Below are positions 18,037 to 26,802 of a stretch of DNA of 64,000 nt, piece by piece (the first letter of the stretch is position 1; each line of letters starts with the position of its first letter). The notes beneath the pieces are model-generated. The model had not been told where the DNA came from. It saw only the letters and a program-made list of their open reading frames with translations, and searched no databases. This DNA is from Pseudomonas sessilinigenes. Its GTDB lineage: Bacteria > Pseudomonadota > Gammaproteobacteria > Pseudomonadales > Pseudomonadaceae. A program made the translations under genes and the position numbers. The DNA is taken from the NCBI RefSeq assembly GCF_003850565.1, contig NZ_CP027706.1, positions 1,550,001 through 1,614,000 on the forward strand, given 5' to 3'.

Positions 18037-18858
18037 TCAATAGAGCATCGAACGGGATTCTTGCAGGTCGTTGCACATGGCCTGGTCGTCCGGATCGATC
18101 TTGAGTTTCTTGAAGGCCGGTACGCTGAAGGCATCGATGCGCGAGAGCGGGTGGTCGCTGTCCTTGTGGCAGTACAGGGTCGCCACCTGGACCAGGTCCA
18201 CGTAGTCGATCCCGCTGGATTGGCGATTGAAGTCCAGGTAGTGCTCGGGGATCTGCACCAGTTGTTCGGGAAACTCCCAGACTTGCAGCAGCTTCTTGCC
18301 CAGGAGTGGGTGGATCTCTTCGATCACGTGATTGAGGCTCACCGAGTCGGCCAGCAGCTCATAGTGATCTTCGGCGTAGGTCAGGATCGGCAGTACGCCG
18401 ATCTGGTGCACCAGGCCACCGAGCGCCGCCTGGTCCGGCTTGAGTTGGGTGTAGCTGCGGCACAGGGCATAGCTGACCCCGGCCACTTCCAGGCTCCGGC
18501 GCCAGACATCGCGCATCTTGCGCTCCACGACCTCGGAACGGGCGTTGAAGATCTGCTCCATCACCAGGCCGATGGCCAGGTTGCTGCTGTAGTTGACGCC
18601 CAGGCGGGTGATGGCGGTGTGCAGGTCGGTGACTTCCTGGGTCGCTCGCAGCAACGGGCTGTTGACCACCTTGATCAGCCGCGCCGACAGCGCGGTATCG
18701 CGGCCTATCACTTTGCTCAGGGTGCTGACGCTGATTTCCGGGTCTTCGGCGGCCTGGCGAATTTGCATGGCCACCTCCGGGAGGGTTGGCAGGACCAGGT
18801 CATCGTTGTCGATGGCCTCGACCAAATCCTGTTGGACCTTTTCCGCCAGCTCAGTCAT
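18037..18858 (-). CDS. HDOD domain protein
   Basis: A 273-aa protein made almost entirely of an HDOD domain (about 22-220), a non-catalytic relative of HD phosphohydrolases found in signalling proteins. Typical features are LPTLPEVAMQIRQ at the start, VIGRDTALSARLIKVVNS, and GGLVHQIGVLPIL where true HD enzymes have catalytic histidines. The partner or ligand is unknown. It is convergent with tctE, with only 12 bases between stops, and lies 38 bases downstream of ygfZ on the same strand. Confidence 0.82.
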   Translation of the reverse strand: MTELAEKVQQDLVEAIDNDDLVLPTLPEVAMQIRQAAEDPEISVSTLSKVIGRDTALSARLIKVVNSPLLRATQEVTDLHTAITRLGVNYSSNLAIGLVMEQIFNARSEVVERKMRDVWRRSLEVAGVSYALCRSYTQLKPDQAALGGLVHQIGVLPILTYAEDHYELLADSVSLNHVIEEIHPLLGKKLLQVWEFPEQLVQIPEHYLDFNRQSSGIDYVDLVQVATLYCHKDSDHPLSRIDAFSVPAFKKLKIDPDDQAMCNDLQESRSMLY

Positions 18859-18896
18859 TTCAATTCTCTAGGGTATTGCAGGAAAGGGGCAGGCAA

Positions 18897-19838
18897 TCAG
18901 CGCTGGATTTCTCGATCACGATCCAACTGGTAGGGCAGGTCCAGCAATTGCAGGCCAGGTCCTTCGAGCGTCCCCAGGTGCAGGTTGTCATCCTCTACCG
19001 CTTCGGCCTGCACCACGGCCAGCAGTTCCACCTGGCCGGATGCCTGGGCGGACAGCACCACTTCACCGATGGAGCTGCCGTGGGTTGGGGAAAACAGCGG
19101 CGTGCCAGGAGCGGGAAGCTCGTCGGCGGCAAGTGCCAGGCGGTACAGGCGACGCTTGAGTTTGCCGAGGTATTGCATGCGCGCGACGATTTCCTGGCCG
19201 GTATAGCAGCCCTTCTTGAAACTGACACCGCCCACGGCTTGCAGGTTGAGCATCTGCGGGATGAACAGCTCACGGGTCTGCGGCATGACCTGGCCGAGGC
19301 CTGCACGGATCTGGCCCAGCAGCCACTGGTTCAAGTCGCCTTGGGGCAGTTGTGCGATCAGTTGCTGGTGCAGGCTCTCGGCGCGTTCGGCCCGGGCCCA
19401 GAGCTCGGCGCGATCGGTCGAGACGCGTACGGCGATCAGGTCGTCCGTCCGGACCACGGCGCCGGCTTCCTGGGGCAGTTCCAGGCCCAGGCCGGCTAGC
19501 ACATGCTGGGCGGCGTTAAGGCCGAAACGTGCCCAGCTGGCGCTTTCATCGGTGAGCTTGGCCTTGGAAAACACCGCGTATTTCTTCAGGTCCGCCAGTT
19601 GCGGCTCGATCAGTTCGCAGGCCATGGCCAGCAGGCAACCGTCGCCTTCCAGGAGAATGCGGAAGCTCGACTGCATTCGGCCCTTCTGGGTGCAGCGCGC
19701 GCCCAGGCTGGATTGGTCGGCACTGAGATAGTTGAGGTTGCAGGTCAATTGGCCCTGCAGGAATTTGCTGGCGTCGGGGCCGCGGACGGCGAGTACGCCT
19801 TCGTGGGACAGGGGGCAGAAAAAAGCGGAGTCAGCCAT
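18897..19838 (-). CDS. ygfZ: Folate-binding Fe-S/tRNA-modification protein YgfZ
   Basis: A 313-aa member of the GcvT-like, folate-binding YgfZ family needed for activity of some Fe-S enzymes, such as MiaB. The hallmark K-G-C211-Y-T-G-Q-E motif is intact and the N-terminal half shows the GcvT-like folate fold (VRGPDASKFLQGQLT). It is divergent from sdhE-ygfX, the same grouping known from enterobacteria. Confidence 0.92.
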   Translation of the reverse strand: MADSAFFCPLSHEGVLAVRGPDASKFLQGQLTCNLNYLSADQSSLGARCTQKGRMQSSFRILLEGDGCLLAMACELIEPQLADLKKYAVFSKAKLTDESASWARFGLNAAQHVLAGLGLELPQEAGAVVRTDDLIAVRVSTDRAELWARAERAESLHQQLIAQLPQGDLNQWLLGQIRAGLGQVMPQTRELFIPQMLNLQAVGGVSFKKGCYTGQEIVARMQYLGKLKRRLYRLALAADELPAPGTPLFSPTHGSSIGEVVLSAQASGQVELLAVVQAEAVEDDNLHLGTLEGPGLQLLDLPYQLDRDREIQR

Positions 19839-19987
19839 GGGTCATCGCAGGGTAAAAAGTCTGGGGCACATGATAAGGGGGTGCCCTTGAAATGGATAGT
19901 TCACAAAGGATAGGCGGTGGACGACCAAAGCCGACTGTCATCGCTTTCCTCGGGCTGTATACTGGCGCCCTATTTGAGGAGCGTTCC

Positions 19988-20242
19988 ATGGTTGAAGATG
20001 TTGAACTGAATCGCCTCTACTGGCACAGCCGTCGCGGCATGCTCGAGCTGGATGTATTGCTGGTGCCGTTCGTCAGGGAGGTGTACCCGAATCTCAACGA
20101 GACCGACCGCGAGTGCTATCGCAAGTTGCTCGAATGCGAGGACCAGGACATGTTCGGCTGGTTCATGGAGCGCAGCGAGTCCTCGGACCCTGAGTTGCAG
20201 CGCATGGTGCGCATGATCCTGGACCGTGTCCAACCCAAGTAA
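19988..20242 (+). CDS. sdhE: Succinate dehydrogenase flavinylation factor SdhE
   Basis: An 84-aa protein that helps attach FAD covalently to SdhA. The invariant R16-G17-M18 motif follows LYWHSR, and the acidic-aromatic [12 protein letters not shown] segment is characteristic. GAGGAGCG before ATG 19988 fixes the start. It overlaps ygfX by 17 bases. Confidence 0.92.
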   Translation: MVEDVELNRLYWHSRRGMLELDVLLVPFVREVYPNLNETDRECYRKLLECEDQDMFGWFMERSESSDPELQRMVRMILDRVQPK

Positions 20243-20675
20243 GTTGTTCGAATGCCGCTGGCAGGCCTCAAGGCTGCTGCTGGCGGCGTACCTGCTGGCC
20301 CAGGCCATGGCCCTGGGCGCCATCTTCCTGCTTGATATCCCTTCAGTTGCCAAGGTACTGGCGGTTTTGTCGTGCCTGCTGCACGGCGCCTGGGTGTTGC
20401 CCCGGCAAGTCTTGCTGAGCCACTCCCGGGCATTCAGGTGCTTGCGCCACGGTACCAGCGGTTGGCAATTGTGGAGCCCGGCACGGGGTTGGCAGGCTGT
20501 GGAGCTGCGTCCCGATAGCCTGGCATTGCCATTGATCGTGGTGCTGCGTTTTCGGTTGCCGGGGCGGCCTTGGGTTCATTGCATTTGCGTGCCATGGGAC
20601 TCGATGGCGTCCGATGAGCACCGGCGACTGCGTGTGCGGCTCAAGTTCGGCCGCAGCAGATGGGGATCGGTCTAG
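20226..20675 (+). CDS. ygfX: YgfX (CptA-like) membrane protein
   Basis: A 149-aa inner-membrane protein. Two adjacent hydrophobic helices (about residues 17-33 and 38-58) are followed by a cytoplasmic domain beginning with the conserved W-x-L-W pattern ([11 protein letters not shown]). This is the YgfX/CptA family encoded directly after sdhE; it has been described as a toxin-like inhibitor of cytoskeletal proteins in E. coli, although that role is debated. The start is GTG 20226, inside sdhE, so translation is coupled. Confidence 0.78.
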   Translation: MSNPSKLFECRWQASRLLLAAYLLAQAMALGAIFLLDIPSVAKVLAVLSCLLHGAWVLPRQVLLSHSRAFRCLRHGTSGWQLWSPARGWQAVELRPDSLALPLIVVLRFRLPGRPWVHCICVPWDSMASDEHRRLRVRLKFGRSRWGSV

Positions 20676-20755
20676 GGGGAGGGCTGGCCCCAAAGAAGGT
20701 GTTGCGAAGAGACGGAAAGGGACTGGCGCATCATGCTCAAGCCCCGTTGGCCGGA

Positions 20756-22360
20756 TCAGGTCGGGCAGAGAATGGTGTCTTTGGCTTCGTCGAGCATACC
20801 TGGATAGTCCAGCGTGTAGTGCAGGCCGCGGCTTTCCTTGCGCTCCATGGCCGAGAGAATCATCAGTTCGGCGACCTGGGCCAGGTTGCGCAGCTCGATC
20901 AGGTCACGGCTGACCTTGTAGTTGCTGTAGAACTCATCGATTTCATCCAGCAACAGGCGGACTCGATGCTGGGCGCGTTGCAGGCGTTTGTTGGTGCGCA
21001 CGATGCCAACGTAGTCCCACATGAAGCGCCGTAGTTCATCCCAGTTGTGCGCAATGATCACGTCCTCGTCGGAGTCGGTGACCTGGCTTGCGTCCCAGGC
21101 GGGCAGGGCGATGGGAATCGAGACATGCGGCAGTTGCCGGAGGATGTCGGCTGCGGCCGAGCGAGCATAGACAAAGCATTCCAGCAGTGAGTTGCTGGCC
21201 ATGCGGTTGGCCCCGTGCAGGCCGGTGAAGCTGGTTTCGCCGATGGCATACAGGCCTGGGACGTCGGTGTGGCCGTGTTGGTCGACCATCACCCCACCAC
21301 AGGTGTAATGGGCGGCCGGTACTACCGGGATCGGTTGCCGGGTGATGTCGATGGAGAACTCCAGGCAACGCTCGTACACCGTCGGGAAATGGCTCTTGAT
21401 GAAGGCTTCCGGCTGGTGGCTGATGTCCAGGTAGACACAATCGATACCCAGGCGCTTCATTTCATGGTCGATGGCCCGGGCGACGATATCCCGGGGCGCC
21501 AGTTCCGCCCTGGCATCGAAGCGGTGCATGAAGCGCTCGCCGTTGGGCAGTTTCAGATGGGCGCCCTCGCCACGCAGGGCTTCGGTCACCAGGAAATTCT
21601 TGGCCTGCGGATGGTAGAGGCAGGTGGGGTGGAACTGGTTGAACTCCAGGTTGGCCACCCGGCAACCGGCACGCCAGGCCATGGCGATGCCATCCCCACA
21701 GGCGCTGTCGGGATTGCTGGTATAGAGGTAGACCTTGGCTGCACCACCGGAGGCCAGGATCACGAAGCGTGCGCCAAAGGTGTCGACTTCACCGGTAGCA
21801 CGATTGAGTACGTAGGCGCCCAGGCAGCGCTCGCCCCCAAGGCCCAGGCGTTTTTCGGTGATCAGGTCGATGGCGACCCGCTGTTCCAGCAGTTCGATAT
21901 TGGCGTGTTGCCGGGCCTGGGCCAGCAGGGTGGTGAAAATGGCTGCGCCAGTGGCGTCGGCGGCATGGATGATCCGCCGGTGGCTATGGCCACCTTCTCG
22001 GGTCAGGTGGAATTCGAAGCCGTTGTCATCGTTGCCGGACTCGTCGTCACGGGTAAAGGGCACGCCTTGGTCGATCAGCCACTGGATGGCTTCTCGACTG
22101 TGTTCCACGGTAAAACGCACCGCATCCTCATGGCACAGGCCGGCGCCGGCGTTGAGGGTGTCGTCGACATGGGATTCTATGGTATCGGTGTCATCCAGCA
22201 CCGCGGCTACACCACCCTGGGCACGATAGGTCGAGCCGTTGGCCAGGTTGCCCTTGCTCAGTACCGCGATACGCATATGGCTGGGCAGGGTCAGGGCCAG
22301 GCTCAAGCCGGCGGCGCCGCTGCCAATCACCAGGACATCGTGTTGAAACTGTTGGCTCAT
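20756..22360 (-). CDS. nadB: L-aspartate oxidase
   Basis: The first enzyme of de novo NAD synthesis: oxidises L-aspartate to iminoaspartate with FAD. The 534-aa flavoprotein has the N-terminal dinucleotide-binding motif [15 protein letters not shown], the [13 protein letters not shown] [11 protein letters not shown] segment, the [11 protein letters not shown] motif and the active-site region ([25 protein letters not shown]). ATG 22360 gives the expected N-terminus; the upstream in-frame extension to 22444 looks non-coding. Confidence 0.95.
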   Translation of the reverse strand: MSQQFQHDVLVIGSGAAGLSLALTLPSHMRIAVLSKGNLANGSTYRAQGGVAAVLDDTDTIESHVDDTLNAGAGLCHEDAVRFTVEHSREAIQWLIDQGVPFTRDDESGNDDNGFEFHLTREGGHSHRRIIHAADATGAAIFTTLLAQARQHANIELLEQRVAIDLITEKRLGLGGERCLGAYVLNRATGEVDTFGARFVILASGGAAKVYLYTSNPDSACGDGIAMAWRAGCRVANLEFNQFHPTCLYHPQAKNFLVTEALRGEGAHLKLPNGERFMHRFDARAELAPRDIVARAIDHEMKRLGIDCVYLDISHQPEAFIKSHFPTVYERCLEFSIDITRQPIPVVPAAHYTCGGVMVDQHGHTDVPGLYAIGETSFTGLHGANRMASNSLLECFVYARSAAADILRQLPHVSIPIALPAWDASQVTDSDEDVIIAHNWDELRRFMWDYVGIVRTNKRLQRAQHRVRLLLDEIDEFYSNYKVSRDLIELRNLAQVAELMILSAMERKESRGLHYTLDYPGMLDEAKDTILCPT

Positions 22361-22635
22361 TTGATGGATTCCGCTCAAAGCGACCCGATATGGGGTTGGC
22401 GCAAGACGCCTGAATCGGCGAGTCGAAGCAGCCACACAGCCCACTAGTATATAGAGGGGGGGATCGGCACAATAGTCGCGCCTTCATGGCATTGTGCGAC
22501 TTCGCTGAGCAAATGCGTTGTTCTCGATCACTGCGGCGTGTTGGATGTTGTTCGTAGCCGGGTAGATCGAGGGCGCCGGGCTGTTTTTCTCTTTAGCGTT
22601 ACACAATCTTCGTCCAGCGCAGCTATAAAGATTGG
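22361..22635. promoter_or_regulatory. nadB upstream region with inverted repeat
   Basis: The inverted repeat GCACAAT (22467-22473) / ATTGTGC (22491-22497) lies just upstream, in the nadB direction, of a TATACT that could be a -10 box (complement of 22446-22451). It may be an operator for nadB. The rest of the stretch is without visible genes. Confidence 0.35.
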
Positions 22636-22663
22636 GAACTTTTGCCGAGGCCCCAAACTCAAT
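22636..22663 (+). promoter_or_regulatory. AlgU-type promoter, distal
   Basis: GAACTT at 22636-22641 followed after 17 bases by TCAAT resembles the AlgU/RpoE consensus GAACTT-N16/17-TCTGA. It lies about 275 bases upstream of algU. P. aeruginosa algU is known to have more than one AlgU-dependent promoter. Confidence 0.5.
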
Positions 22664-22829
22664 AGAAGGTTGCCTGAAAGAAGGGACAGCGTCGGTTTTA
22701 CCCAGGGTTTGCAGTGTATTTCCCTCGGTCGGAATCGATGACAGGATTATTCGCGCAGCCGGCCTAGCCCGCGCTGCGTTTTTCGTGCGTGCCGCTTCAG
22801 AGCCCGCAGGAAACTTGCTTGGAGGGGGA

Positions 22830-22856
22830 GAACTTTTGCGAAAAGCCCGAGTCTAT
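22830..22856 (+). promoter_or_regulatory. AlgU-type promoter, proximal (autoregulation)
   Basis: GAACTT at 22830-22835, a 16-base spacer, then TCTAT at 22852-22856 closely fits the AlgU consensus. It lies 60 bases before the algU start, as expected for autoregulation. Confidence 0.75.
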
Positions 22857-22915
22857 GTTTGCAAGCCTGATCGATTAGTGATGCAAGCCTCCTCCGAGCT
22901 TATCGAGGAGTGTTC

Positions 22916-23497
22916 ATGCTAACCCAGGAAGAGGATCAGCAGCTGGTCGAGCGCGTTCAGCGTGGCGACAAGCGAGCGTTCGATCTGCTCGTGCTGAAAT
23001 ACCAGCACAAAATTCTCGGGTTGATCGTGCGTTTCGTGCACGACACCCATGAAGCCCAGGATGTCGCACAGGAAGCCTTTATCAAGGCATACCGTGCACT
23101 AGGTAATTTTCGAGGTGACAGCGCGTTCTACACGTGGCTGTACCGCATCGCCATCAACACGGCGAAAAACTATCTGGTTTCACGCGGCCGCCGGCCGCCG
23201 GATAGCGATGTAAGTTCCGAGGATGCGGAGTTCTATGACGGCGATCATGGCCTGAAAGATCTTGAGTCACCGGAGCGTGCACTGCTAAGGGATGAGATCG
23301 AGGGCACTGTCCATCGAACCATCCAGCAATTGCCGGAAGATTTGCGTACAGCGTTAACTTTACGTGAATTCGATGGTCTGAGTTATGAAGACATTGCCAG
23401 CGTCATGCAATGTCCGGTTGGTACCGTGCGCTCCCGGATTTTCCGCGCCCGGGAAGCCATCGACAAAGCCCTGCAGCCGTTGTTGCAGGAAACCTGA
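22916..23497 (+). CDS. algU: Extracytoplasmic-function sigma factor AlgU (RpoE/AlgT)
   Basis: A 193-aa sigma-E-type factor directing envelope-stress and alginate genes. Region 2 spans about 25-95 with the DAQDVAQEAFIKAYRAL-like core (AQDVAQEAFIKAYRA), and region 4 spans about 130-185 with LTLREFDGLSYEDIASVM and the GTVRSRIFRARE recognition helix. CGAGGAG before ATG 22916 sets the start. It heads algU-mucA-mucB-mucD. Confidence 0.97.
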   Translation: MLTQEEDQQLVERVQRGDKRAFDLLVLKYQHKILGLIVRFVHDTHEAQDVAQEAFIKAYRALGNFRGDSAFYTWLYRIAINTAKNYLVSRGRRPPDSDVSSEDAEFYDGDHGLKDLESPERALLRDEIEGTVHRTIQQLPEDLRTALTLREFDGLSYEDIASVMQCPVGTVRSRIFRAREAIDKALQPLLQET

Positions 23498-23528
23498 GAC
23501 AGCGGCGACAGCCAAGAGAGGAACCGCC

Positions 23529-24116
23529 ATGAGTCGTGAAGCCCTGCAGGAATCGCTGTCCGCGGTGATGGATAACGAAGCGGACGAATTGGAATTACGT
23601 CGGGTATTGAATGCCGTCGACGAAGTGGAGACCCGTGAGACCTGGGCTCGTTATCAGATCGCTCGGGCCGCCATGCACAAGGAGTTGCTGCTTCCGCGTC
23701 TGGATATCGCCGCTGCCGTTTCTGCAGCCTTGGCTGATGAAGCCACACCGACCAAGGCCTCCCGTGGTCCTTGGCGCAGCCTGGGTCGCCTGGCAGTCGC
23801 TGCGTCGGTGACCGTGGCCGTGCTGGCTGGTGTACGTTTGTATAACCACGACGAAATTGCGGGTGTCGAATTAGCCCAACAGGCTAATCAACCTCCTCTG
23901 GTAACGCCTCAGGTCAAAGGTCCAGCGGTATTGGCCGGCTACAATGAAAGCTCGGAAGCCACAGGCCCCATGGCCAATGGCGTATTGCAAGGGCAGCCAG
24001 GTTGGCATGACCAGCGTCTGCCAAGCTATCTGCGTCAGCATGCCCAGCAAGCTGCACTCAAAGGCACTGAAAGCGCACTGCCTTATGCTCGTGCGGCGAG
24101 CTTGGAAAACCGTTAA
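23529..24116 (+). CDS. mucA: Anti-sigma factor MucA
   Basis: A 195-aa inner-membrane protein that sequesters AlgU. The cytoplasmic N-terminal anti-sigma domain begins with SREALQESLSAVMDNEADELE; one transmembrane helix lies near residues 84-103 (LAVAASVTVAVLAGVRLY); the rest is periplasmic and is where regulated proteolysis begins. The frame is full length, so there is no mucoid-type truncation. It starts 31 bases after algU. Confidence 0.95.
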   Translation: MSREALQESLSAVMDNEADELELRRVLNAVDEVETRETWARYQIARAAMHKELLLPRLDIAAAVSAALADEATPTKASRGPWRSLGRLAVAASVTVAVLAGVRLYNHDEIAGVELAQQANQPPLVTPQVKGPAVLAGYNESSEATGPMANGVLQGQPGWHDQRLPSYLRQHAQQAALKGTESALPYARAASLENR

Positions 24117-24124
24117 GGAGGATC

Positions 24125-25081
24125 ATGCGCGCCATCCCTCTACTCTCGCTTCTGCTCAGTGGCTGGTTCGTGGTTCCAGCCCATGCCGATGAAGCCCAGG
24201 ACTGGCTGCAGCGTCTTGGGCAAGCGGAACAACAGCAAAGCTTTCAAGGTACCTTCGTTTACGAGCGCAATGGCAGTTTCTCCACCCATAACATCTGGCA
24301 TCGAGTCCAGGATGGGAAGGTTGTTGAGCGGCTGATCCAGCTCGATGGTTCCGCCCAAGAGGTCGTGCGCGTCGATGGTCGCACTCAATGCGTCAGTGGT
24401 GCGCTGGTCGCAGGCTTGGGAGACTCGCCCGATTCTGCGGCGCGTTCTTTGGACCCGCAGAAACTCAAGAATTGGTACGATCTTGCCGTTATCGGCAAGT
24501 CGCGAGTGGCTGGGCGTCCGGCAGTCATCGTTTCGCTCGCACCCAGGGACCAGCACCGTTACGGTTTTGAACTGCATCTGGATCGTGAAACCGGGCTACC
24601 GCTCAAGTCGCTGTTATTGAACGACAAGGGGCAGCTGCTCGAGCGTTTCCAGTTCACCCAGCTGGATACGGCTGATGTGCCTGGGGATGCCGAGCTACGT
24701 CCTAGCGGCAATTGCAAGGCCGTAGTGCTGGACAGCGACAAGGCCTCGGCGATCAAGGCTACGCAGGCATGGCATTCCGATTGGCTTCCGCCAGGTTTCG
24801 AACTGACCAGCAGTAGCGCCCGCAAGGACCCTGAAACCAAGGTCATGGTCAACAGCCTGCTGTATGACGATGGATTGGCGCGTTTCTCGGTGTTTCTCGA
24901 ACCACTCAATGGCGCGACGGTCACCGATACTCGGACTCAGCTTGGGCCTACCGTTGCGGTGTCTCGTCGTCTGACCACGCCCGACGGCGAAATGATGGTC
25001 ACTGTGGTCGGGGAAATTCCTATTGGTACTGCCGAGCGTATCGCCTTGTCGATGCGTTCTGACTCCAGCACCAAGCAATGA
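24125..25081 (+). CDS. mucB: Periplasmic negative regulator MucB (RseB-like)
   Basis: A 318-aa protein with a signal peptide (residues 1 to about 21, ending AHA). The mature protein is the MucB/RseB lipid-binding-like fold (SFQGTFVYERNGSF, RVDGRTQC, ending with MVTVVGEIP) that shields MucA from AlgW-type cleavage and releases it on envelope damage. It follows mucA by 8 bases. Confidence 0.93.
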   Translation: MRAIPLLSLLLSGWFVVPAHADEAQDWLQRLGQAEQQQSFQGTFVYERNGSFSTHNIWHRVQDGKVVERLIQLDGSAQEVVRVDGRTQCVSGALVAGLGDSPDSAARSLDPQKLKNWYDLAVIGKSRVAGRPAVIVSLAPRDQHRYGFELHLDRETGLPLKSLLLNDKGQLLERFQFTQLDTADVPGDAELRPSGNCKAVVLDSDKASAIKATQAWHSDWLPPGFELTSSSARKDPETKVMVNSLLYDDGLARFSVFLEPLNGATVTDTRTQLGPTVAVSRRLTTPDGEMMVTVVGEIPIGTAERIALSMRSDSSTKQ

Positions 25082-25305
25082 AGCGTCGCTGGTTGTGCAA
25101 GAGGGCAGGGATGGCTACTTCACAATTGAGAAGATGAAATGTTCGGTGAACAATTTCATTTGCAAAATTCCCAGAGTTTTTCTATAGGTCAGAGCCCCCT
25201 CGGTTCTGACCTTATTCGTCGTTCCTGGAATAAAAGTGCCGCCCCTGCTACTACGGCACGGCTTGTTCCATATCGCTTAACCACGCTCGTCGTAACGGGA
25301 GCCGT
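25082..25305. promoter_or_regulatory. mucB-mucD intergenic hairpin; mucC absent
   Basis: 224 bases separate mucB from mucD where P. aeruginosa has mucC. No reading frame for the 150-aa MucC membrane protein is present. The 10-bp hairpin GGTCAGAGCC (25187-25196) / GGTTCTGACC (25202-25211), followed by TTATT, may be a weak terminator or processing site. Confidence 0.55.
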
Positions 25306-26730
25306 ATGTCGATACCACGCTTGAAGTCGTACTTCACCATTCTTGCCACTGTGCTGGTGCTTGGGCAGGCTGTTTCTGCCCAGGCCGCCGAGTTGCCTGA
25401 TTTCACGCAACTGGTCGAGCAGGCGTCGCCTGCGGTGGTGAACATCAGTACTACCCAGAAATTGCCTGATCGCCGTGTTTCGGCGCAGATGCCTGACCTT
25501 GAAGGGCTGCCGCCCATGCTGCGCGAGTTCTTCGAGCGTGGCATGCCCCAGCAGCGCTCTCCTCGCGGGGATCGCCAGCGTGAGGCCCAATCGCTGGGTT
25601 CGGGCTTCATCATCTCTCCGGATGGCTACATCCTGACCAATAACCATGTGATCGCCGACGCCGACGAGATCCTCGTGCGCCTGGCCGATCGCAGCGAACT
25701 GAAAGCCAAGCTGATCGGTACAGACCCACGCTCCGACGTGGCCTTGTTGAAAATCGACGGCAAGAACCTGCCAGTGCTGAAGCTGGGTAAATCCCAGGAT
25801 CTGAAGGCTGGCCAGTGGGTCGTGGCCATCGGCTCGCCATTCGGTTTCGATCACACGGTGACCCAGGGCATCGTCAGCGCCATTGGCCGCAGCTTGCCCA
25901 ACGAGAACTATGTCCCGTTCATCCAGACAGATGTGCCAATCAACCCAGGCAACTCGGGTGGTCCACTGTTCAACCTGGCGGGTGAAGTCGTAGGGATCAA
26001 CTCGCAGATCTATACCCGTTCCGGCGGCTTCATGGGAGTGTCTTTCGCCATTCCGATCGACGTGGCCATGGATGTTTCTTCCCAGCTCAAGGCAGGCGGC
26101 AAAGTCAGCCGTGGCTGGCTTGGTGTGGTGATCCAGGAGGTCAACAAGGACCTGGCTGAATCTTTCGGCCTGGAAAAACCGGCTGGTGCCCTGGTCGCCC
26201 AGATCCAGGACGATGGCCCTGCGGCCAAGGGCGGCCTGCAGGTCGGTGATGTGATCCTCAGTCTCAATGGCCAGCCGATTGTCATGTCGGCGGACCTGCC
26301 ACATCTGGTTGGTGCACTCAAGGCGGGCGCCAAGGCCAACCTGGAAGTGATTCGCGATGGTAAGCGCAAGAACATCGAGTTGACCGTTGGCGCTATCCCG
26401 GAAGAAGACAAGGACCTGAGCCAGGCGTCCAAATCCGGTGTCGAGCGTAGCAGCAATCGTCTTGGGGTGGCCGTGGTCGAACTCAGCGAAGAGCAGAAGA
26501 AGGCTTACGACCTCAAGAGTGGCGTGGTCATCAAGGAAGTCCAGGATGGCCCGGCCGCGATGATCGGCTTGCAGCCAGGTGATGTGATCACGCACCTGAA
26601 CAACCAGGCGATCACCTCGGCGAAGGAGTTCACCGAGATCGCCAAGGCGCTGCCGAAGAATCGTTCGGTGTCCATGCGCGTGTTGCGCCAGGGCCGAGCC
26701 AGCTTCATTACCTTCAAGTTGGCGGAATAA
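25306..26730 (+). CDS. mucD: Periplasmic serine protease MucD (DegP/HtrA)
   Basis: A 474-aa HtrA protease/chaperone that degrades misfolded envelope proteins and dampens AlgU activation. The signal peptide ends at AQA (residue 28). The catalytic triad is H114 (TNNHVI), D144 (SDVALL) and S217 (NPGNSGGPL). Two PDZ domains follow, at about 260-350 and 375-470. GGGAG before ATG 25306 supports the start. It is the last gene of the operon, ending at a strong bidirectional terminator. Confidence 0.95.
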   Translation: MSIPRLKSYFTILATVLVLGQAVSAQAAELPDFTQLVEQASPAVVNISTTQKLPDRRVSAQMPDLEGLPPMLREFFERGMPQQRSPRGDRQREAQSLGSGFIISPDGYILTNNHVIADADEILVRLADRSELKAKLIGTDPRSDVALLKIDGKNLPVLKLGKSQDLKAGQWVVAIGSPFGFDHTVTQGIVSAIGRSLPNENYVPFIQTDVPINPGNSGGPLFNLAGEVVGINSQIYTRSGGFMGVSFAIPIDVAMDVSSQLKAGGKVSRGWLGVVIQEVNKDLAESFGLEKPAGALVAQIQDDGPAAKGGLQVGDVILSLNGQPIVMSADLPHLVGALKAGAKANLEVIRDGKRKNIELTVGAIPEEDKDLSQASKSGVERSSNRLGVAVVELSEEQKKAYDLKSGVVIKEVQDGPAAMIGLQPGDVITHLNNQAITSAKEFTEIAKALPKNRSVSMRVLRQGRASFITFKLAE

Positions 26731-26756
26731 TTCACCAGCCCCGGGGTTAACCCAAT

Positions 26757-26789
26757 AAAAAGCCCGCCTCACAAGAGGCGGGCTTTTTT
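26757..26789. terminator. Bidirectional terminator between mucD and bepA
   Basis: AAAAAGCCCGCCTC pairs with GAGGCGGGCTTTTTT around ACAA. The A tract on one side and T tract on the other serve the two convergent genes. Confidence 0.92.
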
Positions 26790-26802
26790 GTTGTTGCCAG
26801 GG

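Noticed and set aside
21215..22447. 410-codon rightward frame opposite nadB
   Set aside because: Antisense shadow of nadB codon bias.
23529..24116. A mucoid-type mucA truncation
   Set aside because: The frame is uninterrupted at the usual length of about 195 residues.
25189..26772. 527-codon leftward frame opposite mucD
   Set aside because: Shadow of mucD, crossing the shared terminator; no start signal or family.
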